Made by a program: the position numbers and the translations under genes
Shown: one piece after another, positions 55,129 to 64,000 of the stretch
Position numbering within the stretch: the stretch's first letter is position 1
Layout of the letters: each line of letters begins with the position of its first letter
Notes under the pieces: generated by a model
What the model was told of the DNA's origin: nothing
The model's input: only the letters and a program-made list of their open reading frames with translations
Databases searched by the model: none
Source: Lepus europaeus
Lineage: Eukaryota; Chordata; Mammalia; Lagomorpha; Leporidae
Length of the DNA stretch: 64,000 bases
Direction: 5' to 3'
NCBI RefSeq assembly: GCF_033115175.1
Contig: NC_084830.1
Span: forward strand, 42,601,409-42,665,408

Positions 55129-55785
55129 GGAGAGAAGGTACGGCGGGCACCGCAGGAGGTTGCACCCGGGAGCGGGCAGGGGGGCTCCGGTGTCCGACCC
55201 GGCGAGCTCCGGCCTCGGCGCCCTTCCCCGGGACGAAAATGGATTCGGAAGCCCCGGGACTTGGGGGTGGGGGGCGAGAAGGCGCGCCCTTCGGCGCCCT
55301 GCACAGGGCTCAGCCGGCCCGGGGCGTGAGGCGGGGGCTCAGGGCCTCGAGGGTCAGGCCCAGCGCTGGCCCCTGGGTTGGCTGCGCGGGCCGGGGCGGA
55401 GCCCGGGTGTCTGTGGAGCGGGCGGCCGGCCCCGCAGTGTTGTGACTGCCCAGGCGGTGCTCCCTGGGAGCACTCGCCCAGCCCCTGGAGCTGGCGAGAC
55501 CGGCGGGGCGGCGGGGGCGGAGCGCATTCCTGACGGGTGAAATCGGCTCTAACGGGACCGGCTTCCGGGCCTGGCGTGCACATTCGGGGGGCCGGGGAGG
55601 TCGGCCCCCCAACGCCTGGGGCTGTTGGGCAGGAAAGCCGGGAGCCGGGGCGGGTTGGTCCGAGCAAGCTACACCCCCCCGGTGAACCGTGGTGTGTGGC
55701 TTCGGGATCTTCCGGGATCGTCTTCCCCTGGACCTTCGTCTGGGTGTTCCCGGCCCGCACCCAGCAAGCAATGCCCCGACATTGC

Positions 55786-56192
55786 ATTTCCAGCTTTTAT
55801 CAGCTGGGTTCCACCCTGCCCTCGCCCCCCACCCCCAGCCCCACCCTTTCCACCGACGGACCGAAGAAAAAGAAGTTTTAGGGTTCGTTAACCTCGCGTC
55901 AAGGGCAGTACACAGAAGGAAGAGAGGCTAGGTCTGTGGGAGAGAGGAAGGTGGACTTTTTCCCCCGTTGGCCCTCGGAGGTAGAAATACATGAAGGATG
56001 CTTGCTTTCTCTGCTTAATATTGGCTGTTCAAAATGTGGCAGAATGTTCTGTTACGTTGACGTTGGAAAGGGCATCCCCAGGTGTTGGCTGGAAATGTTG
56101 GCCTCAAATGTTAGTAAACAGTGGAGGCGAAAAGCAGATTTGCCCAGATCTGCTGCTGTGAAATGTTTGTGATCCTTGCGATCTTTTCTTTC

Positions 56193-56233
<41 letters not shown>

Positions 56234-57428
56234 TCCCTCTCCCTCTCTCTTTCTCTCTCTCTTTTTGTAAGAACATGGCTGTCTTTCTATTGTTTTCTTG
56301 GCTGCTTTTCTTATTTTAACCTAGATTCATTGACTGTTTTGGCTCGATGAAACCTGATGGTATGCCCAAGTTTTCAGCTTTGCCTTTAACCATGTCAGGG
56401 CACATGTTAATCACTTCCCTTTATAATTCAAGCCGCTACCGTATTTGCCTGTTAATGCGTCTTTAATGCTGAACTGTCTGAATCAAATAAAAATATAAAT
56501 ATTTTTCTTTATATAGAAAATGGTGACCTTATCTTTAAATGTTTTTTCCTAGCTGTGTGCAATTCCATGGTAAGGATTTAGAATTAACTCTTGGTACTTA
56601 AAAAAGCAAGTTACGCAAAAAAGAATAAAACCACTTCTTTTATCAGTTAATTTTTTTGTTCTGCTTGGTAATGTTCTTTCTTTATTACTGTATACGAAAT
56701 AACTAAAGTTTTAAATTTCATGTGTCCATGGAAAATATTTAAACGTCATTGAAAGGTGTCTTTCTAAGGGAAAAAAATTACACTTGGCAACTGACGTTTA
56801 ATGTGTTTTTTTTCCAGTATCTCAGTCTTCCAGGAGGACTCTGTTAAGATTAATTTTTTAAAACTGCAGCATCATTTTAGATGTTGAAACACAACCCAGT
56901 TTTTACTGTACAGATAGTAGCTTCTTGAAATTATTGTTTTATATCTCAGTTGATCATTAGCATTAATGCAAAAACCTATCCATTTTATTCAACCCATGTT
57001 GGAGTTTGCTTTTTAAATATTAATGATGATTTGTTGAATTTTTGGTACCTTTTTGCTTACTGTTGCTTTATTTTCTTCCTGACATGAGGGACACTAAGAT
57101 TATTTGTTTTGTAAAATACCTCAGCATTTTAGTGGAAAGTAAATATTCTCCTCAAGTGTGAACATAGGTGAAGTCATAAAGCAATTATTTTTGCAGTTGT
57201 GACGTTAAGATCCTTGAGGTCACCTCTCTATTAGGTTCAGATGGAAGAATACTACTTATTATTAAGTTGTTAAATGGGATTAAATATAGGTAAGTTGAAG
57301 CATTTTTAGAACATTTTAAACAGTCTGAGTAAATTATGGCATGTTCTGATTTTATTTTAAACACTTAGGTTTATTCCAGAAATTCTTTGGTTTCTAATCA
57401 TTTCTTACACATTTTCTTTCTTTTTTAG
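55786..57428 (+). other. Putative intron 1 sequence
   Basis: AT-rich DNA follows the island. The long T-rich stretches and lack of open frames fit intron. One strong acceptor-like site (TTTTTTTTCCAG at about 56,806-56,817) has no convincing exon after it. Confidence 0.45.
56197..56265. repeat. (CT)n microsatellite
   Basis: About 70 bases of pyrimidine repeat with CCCT interruptions, not attached to a CSINE body. It lies about 1 kb downstream of the candidate exon. Confidence 0.95.
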
Positions 57429-57605
57429 TCTGGAGGGCACTGATGATTGAGAAATGTAGTTTTCTGGAATTTCCAAGGGGAGGAAAAAAGGCAAGCTATC
57501 TGTGATAACATAAAAGTCCCTAGACGAGTGCTGGGCACTGAGTCAGCTGGAGATGAATTTGCTGCATTTACATCTGAATCGCTCACTTACGTCTTCTCTA
57601 CTCAG
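57429..57605 (+). other. Candidate alternative 5' UTR exon
   Basis: A long pyrimidine tract and TTTCTTTCTTTTTTAG end at 57428, an excellent acceptor. The next possible donor is CTACTCAG|GTTCTA at 57605/57606, which is only moderate. Several ATGs inside have short frames, so it would be noncoding. It may instead be chance intronic sequence. Confidence 0.25.
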
Positions 57606-58970
57606 GTTCTACAGGAAATCTTGGGAAATTGTTTTTTCTGATGGCACTAACATGTGACAATTGTCAGTTACAGGCTGCTTCTTTCTAAACTTACGCTCTT
57701 TTTGTTATTGCCTTTTTCTTAAATGAGGTCCAAAAACTTTAGCATATTTTGGGCTGAAGGCCAAAGTAAAGTTGAATTTCTAAATTCAACTGCATGTTGT
57801 ATTGTATTTGGCAAATGAGCACACTATAGCAAAGTAGCAGTTTGGTGATTGTCTGAAAGGACCTAGGATGATACATGGAGTACTCTAGGTTAAGTAATGG
57901 CTTTGGTTTAACTCCTGTTTAGCAAAATGTTAATGGGATTACTAATGGAGAATAGCTAGGTTGTCCTTACCTGGGCAGTTTTTTTTTGTTTTTTTTTTTT
58001 TTTTTAATCCCAAAAGTAGTTAACTGTTTTTCTGTGGTCTTTTAAAATATATTTAAGTTGAAGATGTCCGTTAACTGACAGAAGATGCATAACATTGAAA
58101 TAATATATGCACAACCACACCTGCACAGCTAAGGACTGAGGAAAAATATTCCTTTGCTAAACACATCTGTATTTCAGATGGTGGTAGGGGACATGGTAGT
58201 GAAATCATCTGGGTGTCTAAAACCTGGATACTTCATTTATTTTTCAAGAGCTATCATATGTCAGTGATACTTTCCAAATTAAAGTTGGAAAAATTAGCAC
58301 ATTTTGATAGTCATTTTTGTTTGTGTTGCTCTCTGTTGTAGTAATACCTGATGACTTTGTACTGGCAACATTGTTTTCTTAAGCCATGCCATTAGCCTTA
58401 GACCATTAGGTAGCCTTGGTCTGTTGATGCTAGCTAGTATTTTACATTAGAAGTCCCGTTCAGGAAGATTTTGTTATGTGAAATTTTCAATAAGACATAA
58501 CTGATGAGGAATTGCTTTAATCCTGTTTGTACATTAAATTATGAAGCAAAATTCTATTCAAAAATAACCCTATTTTTGTTTTACTCCAAAAGAAACTTGA
58601 AAATTGGATCTTTGCTCCAAAAAACTGGAGTTGGTCCCTTAAAATTATGGCACACCTATCATTTTCAATCTCTGTCCTGCTCTGGGGACCCCTAGGAGTA
58701 AAAATAGCCCTGTCACAAAGTTAGCTGCAGACAGGTTGCCACTAAACAGACACTCTGGTAGAGGCAAGCTAGAAGGAAGGAGTAAACTAATTAGAAGGAG
58801 CAAGAAAACAGTAGAAGCCTTCCGGAATGTAATAGTGTTAGGCTTCAAGATAAATATATGTCAAAATATTAGAAATTGTCACAAAATAGATGGTCATTAA
58901 TATGAATGTACTTGTAACTTCATAATATTGTCGTTTGTCCCCCCCAACTGGTATTCTAAATTAAATTATT
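57606..58970. other. Putative intron sequence
   Basis: AT-rich DNA with no repeat family recognised by eye, apart from an interrupted T run near 57,980-58,005. Confidence 0.4.
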
Positions 58971-58985
58971 CTTATGCCTGATTCA

Positions 58986-59323
58986 TTCATTCATTCATTT
59001 ATTTATTTATTTTGACAGGCAGAGTAGACAGTGAGAGAGAGAGAGAGAGAAAGGTCTTCCTTTGCCATTGGTTCACCCTCCAATGGCCACCGCGGCCAGC
59101 GTACTGCACTGATCCGAAGGCAAGAGCCAGGTGCTTCTCCTGGTCTCCCATGGGGTGCAGGGCCCAAGCACTTGGGCCATCCTCCACTGCACTCCCAGGC
59201 CACAGCAGAGAGCTGGCCTGGAAGAGGGGCAACCAGGACAGAATCCGGCACCCCAACCGGGACTAGAACCCGGTGTGCCGGCGCCGCAGGCAGAGGATTA
59301 GCCTATTGAGCCGCGGTGCCGGC
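58986..59323 (-). repeat. CSINE3-like SINE, minus strand, perfect TSD
   Basis: The tail (ATTC)n/(ATTT)n of about 30 bases is followed by TTGACAGGCAGAGTAGACAG, GGTTCACCCTCCAATGGCC and GAGCCGCGGTGCCGGC. The 15 bp flank CTTATGCCTGATTCA is exact at 58971-58985 and 59324-59338. Confidence 0.97.
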
Positions 59324-59529
59324 CTTATGCCTGATTCAAAATGAGATATGTGAAAGTGCAAAAGTGTAAGAAACAATGCAGGCTTTATGATGGCAGGACC
59401 CATTCTTTTTGTTCAGTCTTAAGGGCTCAGCAATTGCTCTAAAGCCTGACAATAATAGGTGTTGACTAAGTACTTGCTGAGTAAAGTATCTATGGTGTAT
59501 GATGCTTATTTCATAACTTTCTCTACAGC

Positions 59530-59770
59530 AGTGCTGTCCAATGGAAATATAACACAAGCCGCAAATACAAGATTTTCTGTACCACAGAAAAAATAAAGTG
59601 AAACCAATGAAATTAATTTTCATAATATTATTTAACTCAACATCAAAAAAATTTTAACATGTATTAATTCATGACTTTACATTGTTTTATTTATATACTG
59701 AATAGTGTAACTCTAGCCACATTTTATATGACATATTCATTTCCATGGAAAAATCTGTTTTTGATAGTCA
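59530..59770. repeat. Ancient interspersed repeat, class unresolved
   Basis: GTGCTGTCCAATGGAAATAT, AACACAAGCCGCAAATAC and TGAAATTAATTTTCATAATA match a common mammalian medium-reiteration repeat that starts with CTGTCCAATAGAAATATAA-like text. I cannot name it with certainty. Confidence 0.55.
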
Positions 59771-60248
59771 TTTTTTGTAGTCTTTTTTTCTAACTGCATT
59801 TTGAGACCAAATACCGAATTGTATATGTCATTGAACTAGAATTACTAAGTTGAATTGAAAGTCAGGGTACCTGTCTTCTCATAGTTTTATAACTCCCAAA
59901 TGACTGCCTCACTCTCTTTTTTTATAAAAGGAGGGACTATCTGCTATTGTCTGTTTTATTAGGTTAGTATGAATTAATTATGCCTTTGAAACATTCTGAA
60001 CTGCTTAGATAAGACTGTTATGAAAGAGATCTCTTTATTATTAGTAACTTGTCTTAGCAAAGCTCAATATAAAAAAAAAGGAAGTCCCATTGAGACTATT
60101 GCATATGGAGTGTCCTGTTACCTTTCATATTGGAATCAGTTACAATGAATAAATCAATACAAGGTGCTCTTGTAACTTATAGAATTAAAGAGAGTTTGTT
60201 GGTTTGAGCACCAAATTTGAAGTTTCTCATCTATTTTTTCTTTCCAAG

Positions 60249-60273
60249 CAGTCTTTTTTTTTTTTTTTTTTTA
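60249..60273. repeat. Poly-T run
   Basis: About 20 T with no SINE body next to it. It may be the A tail of an eroded minus-strand element. Confidence 0.8.
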
Positions 60274-60339
60274 TGTCTACCTTGTTCAGTGTTCAATTCA
60301 GGGTAAACATGACAGTCTCCTCAAACATAACTCTTTGAT

Positions 60340-60625
60340 GAAAGCATTCATAATCATCTCTTGGCTTTTAAAAATAGTTATAGTACATTATTATAGATAA
60401 TAATGTCACCTTGCTATGCAATAGAACACCAAAACTTCTTTCTGCTCACTATAATTTAGTACCTGTTCAGCAATGTTTGCCTCTCCTTCCCCCCTCCGTA
60501 GTCTCCCTAACCTCTGGTATGCACAATTCTGCTTAACTTCTGGAGATCTGTTTTTTTTTTTTTTCTTTTATTCCATATATGAATGAGAACATACAGTACT
60601 TGTCTTTCATCTATTTAAATATTGT
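60340..60625 (-). repeat. L1 3' UTR fragment, minus strand
   Basis: GTCACCTTGCTATGCAATAG, AACACCAAAACTTC, CCCTAACCTCTGGTATGCAC and ATTCCATATATGAATGAGAA, then CTTGTCTTTC, are the inverted L1 3' UTR text known from several mammalian L1 families. Confidence 0.8.
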
Positions 60626-60927
60626 CAGAACTGGTTTTATTTTTACAATAACTGGGTTGTCTTATGGGCATCCTTATATCAACATCATGAAATAAGACCC
60701 TTTGGAAAGAGGGAAGTAATGTGAGTTGGTTGGAGAGGAAAGTAAACTAACCGTTTAGGAAAGGCTGTCACCTCAGGGTTTGTGTTGTATAGCAGAGTGA
60801 CAGTAATTCTTTTATACAGGCCAAGGGTGGTGGTGGTTACCTGGTAAGCAGTTGAGAGACTTCTGGTTATACACTTAGCCAGATCAAATAGCTATCTTCT
60901 TACAGCCATACCTTTAAATTTTAGAAA

Positions 60928-61199
60928 ATGATTTTTTTAGTGGAAAATCAGTGTGACAGAGATCTTCCATCTGTTGGTTCACTCCCTATATGGCTACAAT
61001 GACCTGGCCAGGCAGTAGCCAGGAGCCAGGAACTCCGTTCTTGTCTTTCATATTGGTGGCAGGGGCCCAGGTACTTGGACCATCCTTTGCTGCTTTCATA
61101 GTTCCATTGGCAGGGAACTGGATTGGAAGTGCAGCAGCTATGATTTGAACCCAGCTTTTCATGCTGTGACTTAACCTGTGTTTTGTAGCACTAGCCCCC
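60928..61199 (-). repeat. Old CSINE, minus strand
   Basis: GGTTCACTCCCTATATGGC, CAGTAGCCAGGAGCCAGGAA, GGGGCCCAGGTACTTGGACC and GTAGCACTAGCCCCCC. It is shortened at the tail end. Confidence 0.87.
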
Positions 61200-61261
61200 C
61201 ATCTATATCTTTTAATTTTGGAAGTAATTTTTTTTATTATGGCAAGCATGTAATACCCTTT

Positions 61262-61552
61262 TTTGGGTATTTGGCCTTGCAGTTAATATACTCACATTCC
61301 ACACTGGAGTGTCTAGGTTCAACTCCCAACTCTGACAGTAGTTTCCTACTAATGTGGTTTCTGGAAGGAAGCAGATGATGGCTCAAGTGCTTGGGTCCCT
61401 GCTACTCATGTCGGAGATCTGGATTGAGTTCCTGGCTCCGAGCTCTGCCTAGTCCTTGTGGACATTTATGGAGTGAAATAGGTAGGTGAAGGGGAATCTC
61501 CCCTCTCTCGCTCTGCCTCTTCTTCTGAAATAAATTGATTAAAAAATCTTTT
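61262..61552 (+). repeat. Old CSINE
   Basis: GGGTATTTGGCCTTGCAGTT, TTTCCTACTAATGTGG, GCAGATGATGGCTCAAGTGC, GTTCCTGGCTCCGAGC and a degenerate tail (GAAATAAATTGATTAAAAAA). Confidence 0.86.
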
Positions 61553-61611
61553 GGCTTTTTGCATAAATGTAGGATTCTTTCCTGAAGTTCTTAGCAAGTA
61601 TTCCTGGAATG

Positions 61612-62052
61612 TTGTAGTGGGTTGAATGATAGCTCCACCTCAAAAGATATGTGCCCATCCCAATCCCCAGAATCTGAGTGTTACCTTACTTGGGAAGAAA
61701 GATCTTTGCATATGTAAGAATCTTGAGATGGGATCATCCTCTATTGCCCAGGTCTCCTCAAATGCAGTAACAAATTACCCTGTAAGCAAAAAGCACAGGG
61801 ATATTAGAAGAGGAGGCAGACTGGCCATAGAAGCAGAGATTACAATAATGTAGCCACAAGCCAAGGAATGCTGACAGTGGGCTTATGGATGCTGGAAGAG
61901 GCAAAAACCAGATTCTTCCCCAGAGCTCTGGGAGGAAGCATGCCTGGCTGAGTTTTGGAATTCTAGCTTCCAAAACTGAGAATGAAGCTATGTTGTCTAA
62001 ATTACCCAGTTTGTGGTTATTTGTTACAGTGGCCATGGGACACTAATAGTAG
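61612..62052 (+). repeat. MaLR solo LTR (MLT1-like), plus strand
   Basis: TTGTAGTGGGTTGAATGATA, CCCATCCCAATCCCCAGAAT, GTAGCCACAAGCCAAGGAAT, GCTGGAAGAGGCAAAAACC and TTATTTGTTACAGTGGCCAT, then GGACACTAATA, give an almost complete forward MLT1 LTR. No internal coding region adjoins it. Confidence 0.85.
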
Positions 62053-62126
62053 TCAAAAGACTACAGTAAGCCAAAGGTCTGTACTTTATCTTTGATGTCA
62101 TCCATTGTGATTATCAAGCGACAGAT

Positions 62127-62452
62127 GGGGCCCACGTAGTAGCCTAGCACTATGCTAGCTTGTATGCCTAGCTTGCAGCACAGGCATCCCATATGTGCGC
62201 AAGTTTGGGTCTTAGCTGCTCTACTTCCCATCCAGCTCTCTGCTAGTGTGCCCAGGAAAACAGTGGAAGACAGTCCAAGTGGTTGGACCCCTGCCCTCAC
62301 ATGGGAGACCCAGGAAAGGCTCCTGGCTTCTGGCTGGCCCAGCCCGGGCTGTTATGGCCATCTGAGGAGTGAACCAGCGGATGGAGGATCTCTCTCCGTT
62401 TCTCCTCCTCTTTAACTGTGGCTTTCAAATAAATAAAAAATAAATCTTAAAG
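62127..62452 (+). repeat. CSINE
   Basis: GGGGCCCACGTAGTAGCC, CATCCCATATGTGCGCAAG, CAGGAAAACAGTGGAAGACA, GAGTGAACCAGCGGATGGAG and TTTCAAATAAATAAAAAATA. Confidence 0.93.
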
Positions 62453-62558
62453 AGACAGACATCCTTCCTTTAGAATTCTAAATGTTTCTCAGAAGTAACA
62501 GAGAAGGTGACTTAATACCCTCCGGTCTAAGTGAACTTAAGAAAAAGATTATACCCTT

Positions 62559-62866
62559 GGCCGGCACTGCCTGTGGTGCCAGCACCCCGGATTCTAGTCC
62601 CAGTTGGGGCGCCGGATTCTGTCCCGGTTGCTCCTCTCCCAGTCCAGCTCTCTGCTGTGGCCCAGCAGGGCAGTGGAGGATGGCCCAGGTGCTTGGGCCC
62701 TGCACCCGCATGGGAGACCAGGAGGAAGCATGTGGCTCCTGGCTTCGGATTGGCGCAGTGCGCCAGCCGTAGCAGCCATTTGGGGGGTGAACCAATGGAA
62801 GGAAGACCTTTCTTTCTGTCTCTCTCTCTCTCATTGTCTAACTCTGCCTGTCAAAAGAAAAAAAAA
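62559..62866 (+). repeat. CSINE3-like SINE with left deletion and TSD
   Basis: GGCCGGCACTGCCTGTGGTG joins the SINE start directly to the region after CTAATCCTCC, so about 25 bases are missing. Then come GGCGCCGGATTCTGTCCC and CTCTGCCTGTCAAAAG. The 17 bp flank AAAAAGATTATACCCTT is exact at 62542-62558 and 62867-62883. Confidence 0.96.
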
Positions 62867-62883
62867 AAAAAGATTATACCCTT

Positions 62884-63496
62884 TAAAATACATTCTGTTG
62901 TTTTTGTTCATGCCATTCCTTTATTCTCACAGTTTACCCTTTTACTCTTTACTTTGTAAGATGTGGTTTATGTTTTAAACAGGTTTTAAGATACAATTCC
63001 TTAACAGTCTCTCAGCTATATTTTGTCTCCTTACTAGGTCCTCCTCTCCTCCACATCATAGTGTTGGAATGCCACAGGGCTCACTCCCTACATTTCTCTT
63101 TTTATTCCCTTCATGATTTCATCCACACTCATGATTAAAGATGCCATCCATATAACAACAAATTGCAGATTTACATCTCTAGGCCAGACTTTTGTCCTAA
63201 ATTCCAGGCTGGTCAAATAGGAGTTCGGGTACATATTTCCACCTAGATAAAGACATCAAATTTAAGTCTGAAAATGAACTCCTGGTCATGGTTTCTCCCC
63301 ACAACTTGTTTTTGATAACCTTCCCCTTTCAGTTGGTAGCACTTTCAGTCTGCTGGTTTATCAGGCCAAAATCCTGTTGGCAATCCATCAAGAAATGCTA
63401 ACAGTTCACTTTTCAAAATGTACATCAAAATATATCCTCATTGCTTCCCCTGGTGAGCCATCACCTTCTCTTTCCTGGATTATTGCAGTAATATTT
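62884..63496. other. Single-copy DNA in putative intron
   Basis: Possible old LINE-like text (CTCACTCCCTACATTTCTC) is too diverged to name. Nothing else is seen. Confidence 0.35.
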
Positions 63497-63514
63497 TGTT
63501 TACTTATTTTTTTT

Positions 63515-63817
63515 TAAATTTTATTTATTTTTATTTTTTTGACAGACGGAGTGGATAGTGAGAGAGACAGAGAGAAAGGTCTTCCTTTGCCATTGGTTCA
63601 CCCTCCAGTGGCCGGTGCGGCCAGCGCATCTCGCTGATCCGAAGCCAGGAGCCAGGTGCTTCTCCTGGTCTCCCATGCGGGTACAGGGCCCAAGGACCTG
63701 GGCCATCCTCCACTGCCTTCCCGGGCCATAGCAGAGAGCTGGCCTGGAAGAGGGGCAACCGGGATAGAATCCGGCGCCCCAACCAGGACTAGAACCTGGT
63801 GTGCCAGCGCCGCAAGG
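63515..63817 (-). repeat. CSINE3-like SINE, minus strand, 5'-truncated, with TSD
   Basis: TTGACAGACGGAGTGGATAG, GGTTCACCCTCCAGTGGCC and ending GTGCCAGCGCCGCAAG, so the terminal 35 or so bases of the SINE left end are absent. The flank TGTTTACTTATTTTTTT occurs at 63497-63513 and 63818-63834. Confidence 0.94.
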
Positions 63818-63834
63818 TGTTTACTTATTTTTTT

Positions 63835-64000
63835 AAAAAAGATTTTGAGAGGTAGAGTTACAGTGAGAGGGAGAGAGAGAGAGAGGTCTTCCATCTGCTG
63901 GTTCACTCCCCAACAGCAGCAGTGGCCAAAGCTGAGCCGATCCGAAGCCAGGAGCTTCTTACGGGTCTCCCACACAGGTTCAGGGGCCCAAGCACTTGGG
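63835..64000 (-). repeat. CSINE, minus strand, cut by the window end
   Basis: AAAAAAGATTTTGAGAGGTA, GAGTTACAGTGAGAGGGAG, GGTTCACTCCCCAACAGC and GGGGCCCAAGCACTTGGG. The left-end part of the SINE lies beyond 64,000. Confidence 0.93.

Larger units (their letters stand above)
54880..55137 (+). other. Candidate noncoding first exon (5' UTR)
   Basis: The 3' limit is set by the donor GAGAGAAG|GTACGG, a good match to AG|GTRNGN. The 5' limit is a guess from the GC-box position, since transcription starts in such islands are dispersed. The exon contains two ATGs whose frames both close before the donor, so it would be wholly 5' UTR, with the main start codon in a later exon beyond the window. I do not recognise the gene. 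Confidence 0.55.
54355..55785 (+). promoter_or_regulatory. CpG island promoter
   Basis: About 1.4 kb of GC-rich DNA with dense unmethylated-style CpGs, in sharp contrast to the CpG-poor sequence on both sides. The core has tandem GC boxes, CRE-like and E-box motifs and no TATA box at an obvious spacing. A splice donor at 55,138 on the plus strand gives the likely transcription direction. Long frames on both strands here are a by-product of high GC content. The gene is not identified, and bidirectional activity is possible. Confidence 0.9.

Noticed and set aside
54675..55787. A 370-codon minus-strand open frame, with 253- and 191-codon frames beside it, in the CpG island
   Set aside because: The conceptual proteins are proline-, arginine- and glycine-rich low-complexity sequence, as expected where GC content makes stops rare. 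They overlap the promoter core and have no recognisable domain.
55160..55881. Plus-strand frames of 126 and 114 codons downstream of the donor
   Set aside because: They lie in the GC-rich part of the putative intron, show GC-driven composition, and would require ignoring the good donor at 55,138.
56806..56900. Strong acceptor-like site (TTTTTTTTCCAG at 56,817)
   Set aside because: No plausible donor or reading frame follows within a normal exon length, so I did not call an exon.

Overview
This window is mammalian nuclear DNA, almost certainly from a rabbit or another lagomorph. The main evidence is about 45 copies or fragments of one tRNA-derived SINE, the C repeat (CSINE), which is typical of lagomorphs. 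Its features recur throughout: a left end close to GGCCGGCGCTGTGGC, a tRNA B box (GGTTCGAGTCC), a CATCCCATATGGG block, a (CT)n tract and an AAATAAATAAATCTTT tail. Family names come from memory of consensus sequences, not from a database search, and most repeat edges are good to within about 10 to 20 bases.

I see no convincing protein-coding exon anywhere. The open frames present are short, lie inside SINEs and simple repeats, or sit in a GC-rich island where stop codons are rare.

Positions 1 to about 54,350 look like intergenic or deep intronic DNA. They consist of CSINEs of several ages, often nested in one another or in older elements. The older elements are L1 fragments of both orientations, L2 and MIR fragments, MaLR and ERV-L type solo LTRs, and small DNA transposons (MER5-like, a mariner-like MITE, and two with terminal inverted repeats). 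Between them are low-repeat stretches. A few of these (about 2,790-3,330, 4,160-4,700, 28,980-29,260 and 31,930-32,150) have the base texture and motif content of regulatory DNA.

Positions about 54,355 to 55,785 form the clearest functional region, a CpG island with the layout of a housekeeping-type promoter. It has tandem GC boxes, CRE-like and E-box motifs, no obvious TATA box, and a plus-strand candidate first exon ending at a good splice donor (AAG|GTACGG at 55,137/55,138). That exon would hold two complete short upstream ORFs in strong start contexts. Positions 55,138 to 64,000 would then be the first part of intron 1 of a gene running off the right edge. A possible extra 5' UTR exon lies at 57,429-57,605. 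I could not identify the gene.

The youngest SINE subtype (CSINE3-like, with CGGCTCAACAGGCTAATCC and a CTGCCTGTCAAAA end) appears at least ten times, several copies with exact 11 to 17 bp target-site duplications. Nested insertions give a local relative chronology: L1, ERV-L and DNA transposons first, then older CSINEs, then CSINE3. I found no CRISPR array, operon or unfamiliar defence or metabolic system. The features most worth following are the unassigned promoter with its upstream ORFs and the candidate regulatory blocks.
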